DNA from: JBAZHE01 sp041652555
GTDB lineage: Bacteria > Patescibacteriota > Patescibacteriia > Patescibacteriales > WJLG01
Direction of reading: 5' to 3'
Assembly: GCA_041652555.1 (NCBI GenBank)
Contig: JBAZHE010000018.1
Coordinates: 1-29,653, forward strand
Length of the DNA: 29,653 bases
Shown: piece by piece, positions 13,168-19,344 of the stretch
Numbering within the stretch: the stretch's first letter is position 1
Layout of the letters: the number at the start of each line of letters is the position of its first letter
Notes under the pieces: model-generated
The model's database searches: none
What the model saw: the letters and a program-made list of their open reading frames with translations, nothing else
Told to the model about the DNA's origin: nothing
Translations under genes and position numbers: made by a program

Positions 13168-14256
13168 ATGGGAAAAAATACTCCCAAAGTCGTGGGCGGA
13201 ATTATATCCGCTTTAGTGGTCTTTATGTCTATTATCGCAATTGGATTTTGCGTAATAGGAATGGCATTCGGATGGATACAATGGGTGGATGTAAAAAATC
13301 CCGTACTTATTGGCTTGGCCCTCATCTTCTCCTTAATCTTTGTGTGGATGAAGGAACTCAAGAAAATCCTTCTTGAAGAAAAAACTACGGTCACACCACC
13401 TGCTGATGAACCGAAAAGAAAAGGGTTTTTTGACCGCCTTTTGAAAAAATGGCGGGAAAAACACCCAATTAGCAATTCAACAATCACTCGGGTTCAACCG
13501 CCAGCAAAAAAACCGGTCGAAAGTCCAATTAACGAAGTAGAGGAAGATTTTTCCTCTGCGAGTGATTTTTTTAAAGCGTTAACTGGTGCGACCAACTCTT
13601 CCTCTCTACCTGCCAACCAAGATTATTCATTTCTTCCCCCAGAAGAACCCGAATCCGAACAGCCGACAATCGCGGAACCGCACAGCGACATCCTCACCAA
13701 AGAGGAGATTGACGCATTATTAAGCTGCATAGGCCATTCCTCTGAAACGTTTAAAGAAACAGGAAAAAATCTTAAACCACAAAAGGAAAATTTGATGAAT
13801 ACAATAACGCCAGAAGGGCCAACCCCACCAAAAGGAGAAAGCGCAGAGGCTTGGATGGGGAGAATGGTTGATGTAGCTTATTTGGAAACCAAAGCAAGTC
13901 TGGATTGTCAAAAGCTTTCCGAAAAAAAAATTCGGGAAAACACGGAAAGAAAACTACGTTCATCTGCAACAACAACCGCAGAGATGATTCGCCAAACCCT
14001 TGGGGATCCCGAAGAAGCGCAAGAGCTTCTAAATAAACACCGCTCAGTGCTTCTGGACGCGGAGGAAATCCGAATTAAAAAAAGGGCGTTTGGAGAAAAA
14101 ATTATCCAAGACACTCACGACCTCCATGTAAAAGCACTTGATATGGCCGCGGACTTATGTCTTATTGGAAAAAATCCAAGAAAGGCAATAACACAAGCGG
14201 CTAAAACAATCGAAGCGCAAATTGAGGAGATAACATCTTCTCAGACATGTAGATAA
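13168..14256 (+). CDS. Two-span membrane protein with long cytoplasmic tail, unknown
   Basis: A 362-residue protein I do not recognise. Two membrane segments (about 8-34 and 45-61) are followed by a basic region, a low-complexity Pro/Ser/Glu linker (about 95-175), a short motif ILTKEEIDALLS (about 175-186), and a helical, Lys/Glu/Ala-rich C-terminal half (about 225-360). The motif resembles the FliM N-terminal peptide (LSQEEIDALL) that binds CheY, but no flagellar gene is near and the match may be chance. The gene has its own promoter, a strong SD (AAAGGGG) and a strong terminator, and stands back to back with hrcA. It is likely related in origin to the units at 9927 and 14515. Confidence 0.8.
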   Translation: MGKNTPKVVGGIISALVVFMSIIAIGFCVIGMAFGWIQWVDVKNPVLIGLALIFSLIFVWMKELKKILLEEKTTVTPPADEPKRKGFFDRLLKKWREKHPISNSTITRVQPPAKKPVESPINEVEEDFSSASDFFKALTGATNSSSLPANQDYSFLPPEEPESEQPTIAEPHSDILTKEEIDALLSCIGHSSETFKETGKNLKPQKENLMNTITPEGPTPPKGESAEAWMGRMVDVAYLETKASLDCQKLSEKKIRENTERKLRSSATTTAEMIRQTLGDPEEAQELLNKHRSVLLDAEEIRIKKRAFGEKIIQDTHDLHVKALDMAADLCLIGKNPRKAITQAAKTIEAQIEEITSSQTCR

Positions 14257-14280
14257 TATTTACATTGTGTTATTCTATCA

Positions 14281-14320
14281 TACCTCAAGCGAAAACAATT
14301 TCGCCTTGAGGTATTTTTTT
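14281..14320 (+). terminator. Intrinsic terminator of the 362-residue protein gene
   Basis: TACCTCAAGCGAAA pairs with TTTCGCCTTGAGGTA (one bulged C), followed by seven T. Confidence 0.93.
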
Positions 14321-14387
14321 AATATTAGCCAATAAAATCAATTACTGCTTTAACCATTTTTTTATACATCTACCCGCTGCCTTACTA

Positions 14388-14416
14388 TTGACTTTTTTAA
14401 TAAATTATGCTATAAT
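14388..14416 (+). promoter_or_regulatory. Promoter of the three-gene membrane operon
   Basis: TTGACT (14388-14393), 17 bases, TATAAT (14411-14416), with TATGC just before the -10. In the leader, AACTCC (14442-14447) is complementary to the SD GGAGTT (14506-14511). Confidence 0.85.
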
Positions 14417-14514
14417 TTAATTATCAAAAATAGAGAATTAAAACTCCCTATTAATGAATAAGGGATGTCCCTTACAACTAAATAAACGACAAAAATATAA
14501 ACAAAGGAGTTGTT

Positions 14515-14994
14515 ATGAGTACAATGATTTGGATGTTGATTGGATTCGCAGTATTAACCGTAGGAATAATTTTTTTCGTCAAAGGGAAAAAAGCAGACGC
14601 GCGAAGGAAAGAAATGCCTACCGAAAAAGTTCTGGCAACAGAAGATCTAGCGGCGGCGGAACAAGCAGTTATAAAAATAGCTATGGAAAAAGGCAATATG
14701 CGAGCAGCCGAAATCCACCTAGAAGCAGTGAATACTTATGCGACTGCAGTTACTACGGAGGATTATGTCTACGATCAAGAGCTTGACAACCAAATAAGGC
14801 GTGGAAAAATTATCAAAACTCGCTCCGTGGCAGTAAACAAAGAGCTTGCTCTCCTGCAAAAAGAAAAAAAAATTTTTGTAGAGAGGTATTCAATTTTCAA
14901 GAAGCCATGGTGGGAAGCTGTAAAAGTAGTAATAATATTACTGATAATCACTTTATTCTTCATTGTTTTTAAGGCCAAGGGAATTATAATCTAA
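14515..14994 (+). CDS. Membrane protein with N- and C-terminal spans, unknown (operon gene 1)
   Basis: A 159-residue protein with a membrane segment at the start (about 4-22), a charged helical middle of about 110 residues (likely coiled coil, with LATEDLAAAEQAVIKIAMEK and LALLQKEKKIFVERY) and a second membrane segment near the end (about 133-153). Both spans with a helical hairpin between them suggest a membrane-tethered scaffold. I do not recognise a family. SD AAAGGAG at 14503-14509 with the same GGAGTTGTTATG start context as the 9927 gene. It is followed after 32 bases by the 254-residue gene. Confidence 0.8.
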   Translation: MSTMIWMLIGFAVLTVGIIFFVKGKKADARRKEMPTEKVLATEDLAAAEQAVIKIAMEKGNMRAAEIHLEAVNTYATAVTTEDYVYDQELDNQIRRGKIIKTRSVAVNKELALLQKEKKIFVERYSIFKKPWWEAVKVVIILLIITLFFIVFKAKGIII

Positions 14995-15026
14995 GCGATT
15001 CAAAAAATCAAAAAAGGAGAAAAAGT

Positions 15027-15791
15027 ATGAACTGGAAAAATTTATTTGAAGGACCTGGAAGATTACTCGGAGGCTTTGCATTTAGTGAAGCTATGGAGGG
15101 GTTGTTCCCACGATGGTTTGACCGAAAAAGAGATGTTGGTGGTGAAGAAAAAAAGGACAGTAATACAACCGAAAGAGCCGGAGTTGGTGGCTTAGGAATA
15201 AAGGATGAAATATTTACAGAATTGGCTGAAAATTTAGCCAAACACGATCCGGCTGGACCAAAAACAACAGTAGAAGAGTTAAAAATAATCTTCTCTGCTG
15301 TTGCAAGCCTGGGAAAACCGTCCTATAAAAGAACAATGCTGGAGCTTATTGGACACCAAGCAACTTCTGTTTCCGGTGGGGTATTGAATAACCCAGAAGG
15401 TGCGAGAATTCTCTCAAATCTTACTGATGAAATAAGGAACGCTTGTGGTAAAAAATTCAATAAAAAAACAAAGCCCACAAAACGAGAACTTAAAAAAGCT
15501 TGGGAAGCAGTTATTACTCACCTTTTAGATCGCGGTATTTTGCGAGATAAAAATGAGGAAGTTAAAGAAGTCGTTGACACGCTTGAAAAGGCTGCCAATG
15601 CTATCGTAGCCAAGCTTGGTTATGATGGTCCGGATACTGACAGAAAATTAAAAAAGAAAGAGAAAGAAACCAAAAAATGGTATATTTCTCTAAAAAAGAA
15701 GAATCAGGTGCGTAGGTCTAACGGAACAAAACTCTGGCAAATAGCCACGGTGGCTATGGTCGCTTTATTAGCAATCTGTATTTTTTTCTAA
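15027..15791 (+). CDS. Tail-anchored protein, unknown (operon gene 2)
   Basis: A 254-residue protein, soluble and mixed-charge for most of its length with one membrane segment at the very C-terminus (about 235-253, WQIATVAMVALLAICIFF), so it is probably tail-anchored with its body in the cytoplasm. The N-terminus has a short Gly-rich stretch (EGPGRLLGGFAFSEAMEG). A basic Lys-rich segment (about 210-230) precedes the anchor. I see no known domain. SD AAAAAGGAG 8 bases before the ATG. The next gene starts 14 bases after its stop, so the three genes are one operon. Confidence 0.8.
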   Translation: MNWKNLFEGPGRLLGGFAFSEAMEGLFPRWFDRKRDVGGEEKKDSNTTERAGVGGLGIKDEIFTELAENLAKHDPAGPKTTVEELKIIFSAVASLGKPSYKRTMLELIGHQATSVSGGVLNNPEGARILSNLTDEIRNACGKKFNKKTKPTKRELKKAWEAVITHLLDRGILRDKNEEVKEVVDTLEKAANAIVAKLGYDGPDTDRKLKKKEKETKKWYISLKKKNQVRRSNGTKLWQIATVAMVALLAICIFF

Positions 15792-15805
15792 CAAGGGAGA
15801 ACGTA

Positions 15806-16975
15806 ATGGATAAGTTAAAAAAAATCATTTCAATCATCTTTTACTTTTTTGCTGGTTGCAGTGAAAAAGCAAAAGAGCTGGGAACAACCCTAGGTTATAG
15901 ACTTGGGGTTATACTCATCGCACTGGCTTTTCTCTTCGGTGTAGCTGTGAAGTATGAAATTAACATGCTTCTAGCAATCAGCGGTGGTATGGCAGCGATA
16001 ATTATTCTACTCTCGTATTATGCGGGAAATGGATTTATCAAAGCCTTACTCGTTGGAAGCGAACTGACAAAAAGCAACGAAGAAGCTGTGAAAAAAATAG
16101 CCGAAGAAGCTAAAAATCTTCTTCGCCCGCTGATAGCAACTTCAATGATGATATCGGTTTCAACCTTTGTGATTATTGTATGGGGTTTTCAAGCCTTTGA
16201 TCAGAAAACAGTACTTGTAGTACTTCTATTCCTCTTAACCATTCTAACTGCTTATGCTTACCTGAATAAGCAAACGAAAATGCCAGCAAAAGTAGTGTTA
16301 ATTATTTCTTTTTTCTCCTTCTTCGTGTGGTACGCCAGACTAGAAAAAGATCCTTTCGCCACCCAAATTAACGGATGGTTAGAATTGATTGGAGCGAGTT
16401 CGGAAAGCACAGCTACTGACCTTAAAGACGTGGCATCAAAAAAGAAATACGCTATTACCAATTCGAAAATTGTTCTTCGCAAAAAGAATTCCACAGCAGA
16501 CACCTTAGTGATTGGCACCCCAAAATATTTAAAAGAAGGGAGTGTCGTTCAATTTATTAAAACAAAAAATGTTGAAGGAGAAAAATTTGCAACGATAAAG
16601 ATTCCTGATGCAACAGGATCAACAGCTAATAGCGACATTTTTTACGTCCAGCTAGGAGTATTAGATCGCCACGTAGAAGTTTACCCAAACGTAGTTAATC
16701 CTAAATATGCAATCACTAAAGGAAAAACTAACGGACAGAAAATCTACAAAATAGCTTTTCTAACCAACAAACCAATAACACTTTCAACTAAAGAATTTAA
16801 GGGAAAAGATGTGCAGATTTCTGGATTTCAAGATGGTGAATTACACTGGAACAACCCTGAAACAGGAGAAATGTTCTCCTACGGAAGCCCATTCTCCTTA
16901 ATTAAAGACTGGAAGCGTCCAAGTTGTACCTTCCAGGCACCTACAGGAACAGTAATAGAGCTTATCATAAGTTAG
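15806..16975 (+). CDS. Multi-span membrane protein with C-terminal beta-rich domain, unknown (operon gene 3)
   Basis: A 389-residue protein. About five membrane segments lie in the first half (roughly 31-48, 51-68, 110-129, 136-153, 160-176), with a Glu/Lys-rich helix between the second and third (SELTKSNEEAVKKIAEEAKN). The second half (about 200-389) has no membrane segment and looks beta-rich, with short alternating hydrophobic strands; it would lie outside if the topology has an odd number of spans. I recognise no family. SD AAGGGAG 7 bases before the ATG. Last gene of the operon, ended by a strong terminator at 17004. Together with genes 1 and 2 it may form a membrane complex. Confidence 0.8.
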   Translation: MDKLKKIISIIFYFFAGCSEKAKELGTTLGYRLGVILIALAFLFGVAVKYEINMLLAISGGMAAIIILLSYYAGNGFIKALLVGSELTKSNEEAVKKIAEEAKNLLRPLIATSMMISVSTFVIIVWGFQAFDQKTVLVVLLFLLTILTAYAYLNKQTKMPAKVVLIISFFSFFVWYARLEKDPFATQINGWLELIGASSESTATDLKDVASKKKYAITNSKIVLRKKNSTADTLVIGTPKYLKEGSVVQFIKTKNVEGEKFATIKIPDATGSTANSDIFYVQLGVLDRHVEVYPNVVNPKYAITKGKTNGQKIYKIAFLTNKPITLSTKEFKGKDVQISGFQDGELHWNNPETGEMFSYGSPFSLIKDWKRPSCTFQAPTGTVIELIIS

Positions 16976-17003
16976 ATAAGTCAAACGAATTAAACCCAAA
17001 CAA

Positions 17004-17038
17004 GGGGGAGACGAAAGTCTTCCCCTTTCTTTTTTTTA
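17004..17038 (+). terminator. Terminator of the membrane operon
   Basis: GGGGGAGAC, loop GAAA, GTCTTCCCC (nine pairs, one G-U), then TTTCTTTTTTTT. Shares the 12-base core AGACGAAAGTCT with the terminator at 10252. Confidence 0.93.
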
Positions 17039-17084
17039 TTGAAAATACTATACTTACTATATAATAATATTTTATTTAAAAGAT

Positions 17085-17546
17085 ATGAAAAAAAATTCAA
17101 AAATTTTTACTATTTTATTTCTTACAATTCTTTGTCAGCTCATAGCACTTCCTGTTTCAGCCAAATGCACTTGTGCCGGAGAAACAAAAACTTATGACAA
17201 ATCAACCTGTTCGCAAAGATCGTTATCCGAAAACTGTTCATGGACAGAAGATTCAACCACTAGCGGAAGTGAGGCGCTGGTAGGGCTGACAAACCCTCTC
17301 CAGAATGCGGGTGTCAATAATGTCCCTCAGCTAATCGGAAAAATCATCAACGCCCTCTTGGGCTTAGTCGGTTCGCTCGCTTTAATTATGTTTATCTATG
17401 GTGGCTTCACCTGGATGCTCGCGGCCGGCAACGATGCTAATGTAAAAAAGGGGCGTGACATTTTGACCTGGGCGACAATCGGCCTAGTCGTCATCTTCGC
17501 GTCTTACTCCCTCGTCCACTTCATCATCAAATCAATCGCGCAATAA
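17085..17546 (+). CDS. Type IV secretion pilin-like protein (VirB2/TrbC-like)
   Basis: A 153-residue precursor. Residues 1-26 are a signal peptide ending near ALPVSA-K. A short cysteine-rich outer part follows (CTC, C, C within about 27-51), then two membrane helices (about 85-108 and 128-148) joined by the loop GNDANVKKGRDILTW. This helix pair with FIYGGFTWMLAAGND is typical of the T4SS_pilin family (PF18895) that is frequent in Patescibacteria genomes. It may build a DNA-uptake or conjugation-like pilus; no other VirB gene is next to it. No SD. It lies between the membrane operon and tRNA-Gly. Confidence 0.85.
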   Translation: MKKNSKIFTILFLTILCQLIALPVSAKCTCAGETKTYDKSTCSQRSLSENCSWTEDSTTSGSEALVGLTNPLQNAGVNNVPQLIGKIINALLGLVGSLALIMFIYGGFTWMLAAGNDANVKKGRDILTWATIGLVVIFASYSLVHFIIKSIAQ

Positions 17547-17600
17547 AATCAACCAAAAGAAAGACACTCTTTTTCGGTTCTTTCTTGCCTCTTGATTTTA
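17544..17600 (+). terminator. Nested hairpin after the pilin gene
   Basis: TAAAATCAA (17544-17552) pairs with TTGATTTTA (17592-17600), and inside it AAGAAAG (17557-17563) pairs with CTTTCTT (17580-17586). It starts at the stop codon. There is no clear T run, so termination is uncertain. Confidence 0.4.
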
Positions 17601-17620
17601 TTAAATACCTCTGATATTAT
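17592..17620 (+). promoter_or_regulatory. Promoter of tRNA-Gly
   Basis: TTGATT (17592-17597), 17 bases, TATTAT (17615-17620); about 50 bases of leader before the tRNA. Confidence 0.6.
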
Positions 17621-17652
17621 TTAAATCGTTAATCGCCAAAGTTTCCACCTAC

Positions 17653-17680
17653 GCGAAATACTAAGCGCGAAATACTAAGC
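17653..17680 (+). repeat. Tandem 14-bp repeat at the tRNA 5' end
   Basis: GCGAAATACTAAGC occurs twice without a gap (17653-17666, 17667-17680). The last two bases of copy two are the first two bases of the tRNA. Confidence 0.85.
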
Positions 17681-17749
17681 GGGTATCGTATACCGGTATT
17701 ATGTCACCTTGCCATGGTGAAGAAAGGGGTTCAATTCCCCTTACCCGCT
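17679..17749 (+). tRNA. tRNA-Gly (GCC)
   Basis: Acceptor arms GCGGGTA and TACCCGC pair fully with discriminator T. The anticodon stem TCACC/GGTGA encloses loop TTGCCAT with anticodon GCC. The T arm GGGGTTCAATTCCCC is standard. The D arm is weak (three pairs including G-U) but keeps GG in the loop. CCA is not encoded. Length 71. Confidence 0.95.
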
Positions 17750-17758
17750 CATAACAGG

Positions 17759-17792
17759 AAAAGCAGTCTAGAAATGGGCTGTTTTTGTTTTT
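17759..17792 (+). terminator. Terminator after tRNA-Gly
   Basis: AAAAGCAGTCT pairs with GGGCTGTTTTT (three G-U pairs, loop AGAAAT), followed by further T. Confidence 0.75.
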
Positions 17793-17801
17793 ACAAACGA
17801 T

Positions 17802-17830
17802 TTGAAGCTTTGGAGGAAAAAGTGTATAAT
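17802..17830 (+). promoter_or_regulatory. Promoter of infC-rpmI-rplT
   Basis: TTGAAG (17802-17807), 17 bases, TATAAT (17825-17830). A leader of about 75 bases follows, rich in repeated ATTAAATATTAGATATTAAA words; in other bacteria this leader is a site of L20 or L20-like feedback. Confidence 0.7.
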
Positions 17831-17912
17831 AAAAGAATGATTTGGCATTAATCTTGACGCCTTGAAGTAAGTTAAGTAGTATATTAAATATTAGATATTA
17901 AATACTAAGTTT

Positions 17913-18470
17913 ATGCGCCGACGCTGGCAAAAAAGCAAACCAAAGATAGAAGCAGTTAAATATGTCGCTAATGACTGGATCCGGTCCTTGGAGGTTTTTT
18001 TAATTGACGAGGAAGGCAAACAGGTTGGGAAAATGCTCACCAGCCAAGCTTTGGCGCAAGCCAAAGAAATAGACATGGATTTGATTTTGGTCAACCCCAA
18101 GGCCGTTCCTCCGGTAGCAAGAATCGCCGACTTGGGTCAACTAAAATACGAAACTGAAAAAAAAATGCATAAACAGAAAGTCGCCCAAAAGAAAATTGAC
18201 ACCAAAGAAATAAGGCTTTCCGTCCGTATTGGCGACCATGATTTTAATGTCCGAATGGAAAAAGCCAAGGAATTTTTAGCCGATGGTGATAAGATTAAGG
18301 TGGGGGTTATACAAAAAGGCCGAGAAAAACAGCATCCGGAAAAAGCCATTGAAATGATCCGACGTTTTGAGAGCGAAATCAAGGCCGCGCCAGGTTTAGA
18401 TATCGCAGAAGAGCAGGGCTTGACAAAAGAACAAGGAAGGTTTAGTATTATATTGATAAATAAAAAGTAA
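17913..18470 (+). CDS. infC: Translation initiation factor IF-3
   Basis: A 185-residue IF-3, which binds the 30S subunit and checks the start codon and initiator tRNA. The N-terminal domain contains EVFLIDEEGKQVGKMLTSQA and LVNPKAVPPVARIADLGQLKYE, and the C-terminal domain IRLSVRIGDHDFNVRMEKAKEF. The C-terminal domain ends RFSIILINKK. The ATG start is ordinary; many infC genes use ATT or ATC. It heads the classical infC-rpmI-rplT order. No SD. Confidence 0.97.
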   Translation: MRRRWQKSKPKIEAVKYVANDWIRSLEVFLIDEEGKQVGKMLTSQALAQAKEIDMDLILVNPKAVPPVARIADLGQLKYETEKKMHKQKVAQKKIDTKEIRLSVRIGDHDFNVRMEKAKEFLADGDKIKVGVIQKGREKQHPEKAIEMIRRFESEIKAAPGLDIAEEQGLTKEQGRFSIILINKK

Positions 18471-18484
18471 TTTTTACCTTATTT

Positions 18485-18504
18485 CAGGTTCTAACCTGTT
18501 TTTT
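18485..18504 (+). terminator. Small attenuator-like hairpin between infC and rpmI
   Basis: CAGGT and ACCTG around TCTA, followed by six T. Only five pairs, so likely a partial terminator or regulatory hairpin. Confidence 0.5.
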
Positions 18505-18519
18505 ATTTACTGTGAAAAT

Positions 18520-18720
18520 ATGCCAAAAATAAAGACTCATAAAGCAACTGCTAAAAGATTTATAGTCACCAAGAATAAAAAAGTTCTGAAACGCAAATGC
18601 GGGCAGGATCATTTTAATGCTCGCGAAGACGGAGCAACAAGAATGAATAAACGCCGCGATATTTGTTTTAGCAACAAAGCTGATTCCAAAAATATTATCA
18701 GTTTCATTCCTCATAATTAA
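18520..18720 (+). CDS. rpmI: 50S ribosomal protein L35
   Basis: A 66-residue, very basic protein with the family start MPKIKTHKATAKRF and the middle RMNKRRD. It is a small 23S rRNA-binding component of the large subunit. It lies 6 bases before rplT, which is the usual arrangement. The reading frame is full length for L35; no SD. Confidence 0.96.
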   Translation: MPKIKTHKATAKRFIVTKNKKVLKRKCGQDHFNAREDGATRMNKRRDICFSNKADSKNIISFIPHN

Positions 18721-18726
18721 AATCAT

Positions 18727-19074
18727 ATGCCGAGAGTAAAAAGAGCAGTAATTCATCTTAAAAAAAGAAGGAAACTTTATAAAAAGGTCAAAGGCTATAA
18801 AGGTAATCGTAAGAATACCATCCGCCTTGGACGCGTCGCTTCTCTTAAGGCCGGCGTCCATGCTTATGTTGACCGCCGCAAAAAGAAGCGCACCTTCCGC
18901 GCTTTGTGGCAAATCAGAATCGGCGCCGCTTTGGCCGAAACCGGTTTTTCTTATTCCAAATTTATTGGCGCTTTAAAAGCCGCCGAGATTACTTTGGATC
19001 GCAAAGTACTCGCCGATTTAGCCGCCAATCATCCGGAAGTTTTTGCCAAAATCGTTGCCGAATTGAAAAAATAA
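18727..19074 (+). CDS. rplT: 50S ribosomal protein L20
   Basis: A 115-residue protein essential for early 50S assembly. The basic N-terminal arm (RVKRAVIHLKKRRKLYKKVK, about 3-22) and KGYKGNRKNTIR are typical, as is ALWQIRIGAAL in the globular part. In many bacteria L20 represses its own operon by binding the mRNA leader; that feature cannot be confirmed here. Full length. Confidence 0.97.
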   Translation: MPRVKRAVIHLKKRRKLYKKVKGYKGNRKNTIRLGRVASLKAGVHAYVDRRKKKRTFRALWQIRIGAALAETGFSYSKFIGALKAAEITLDRKVLADLAANHPEVFAKIVAELKK

Positions 19075-19083
19075 TACCAAAGT

Positions 19084-19302
19084 ATGTTGATAAAAATTTT
19101 ACAGATAATAATTGCTGTTCTCTTGATGCTAGCCGTCCTTTTGCAAAACAAAGGATCATCTTTGTCAGGAATTTTTGGCAGTGGTGGTGGTAATGTCTTT
19201 TTAGCCAAGAGAGGTTTTGACAAATTTTTAGTTTACGCCACTATTATTTTTGCCGCTATATTTCTAGTTCTCTCAATCATCACTATCATCAAGCCTTTTT
19301 AA
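19084..19302 (+). CDS. secG: Preprotein translocase subunit SecG
   Basis: A 72-residue protein with two membrane helices (about 4-20 and 48-70) and the conserved connecting loop LLQNKGSSLSGIFGSGGGNVF. SecG supports the SecYE channel in protein export. It starts 9 bases after rplT, so it may be co-transcribed. No SD. Confidence 0.93.
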   Translation: MLIKILQIIIAVLLMLAVLLQNKGSSLSGIFGSGGGNVFLAKRGFDKFLVYATIIFAAIFLVLSIITIIKPF

Positions 19303-19344
19303 TAAGCCAGCCTTTATCACTTATTAAACTCTTATTTTAAATTT

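Noticed and set aside
13107..13487. Minus-strand ORF opposite the 362-residue gene
   Set aside because: Antisense to the membrane and linker part of a gene with its own promoter, SD and terminator.
14454..14786. ORF of 110 codons overlapping the start of the 159-residue gene
   Set aside because: No SD, low-complexity Arg/Ser-rich product, and it lies out of frame over a gene with a strong SD and membrane segments.
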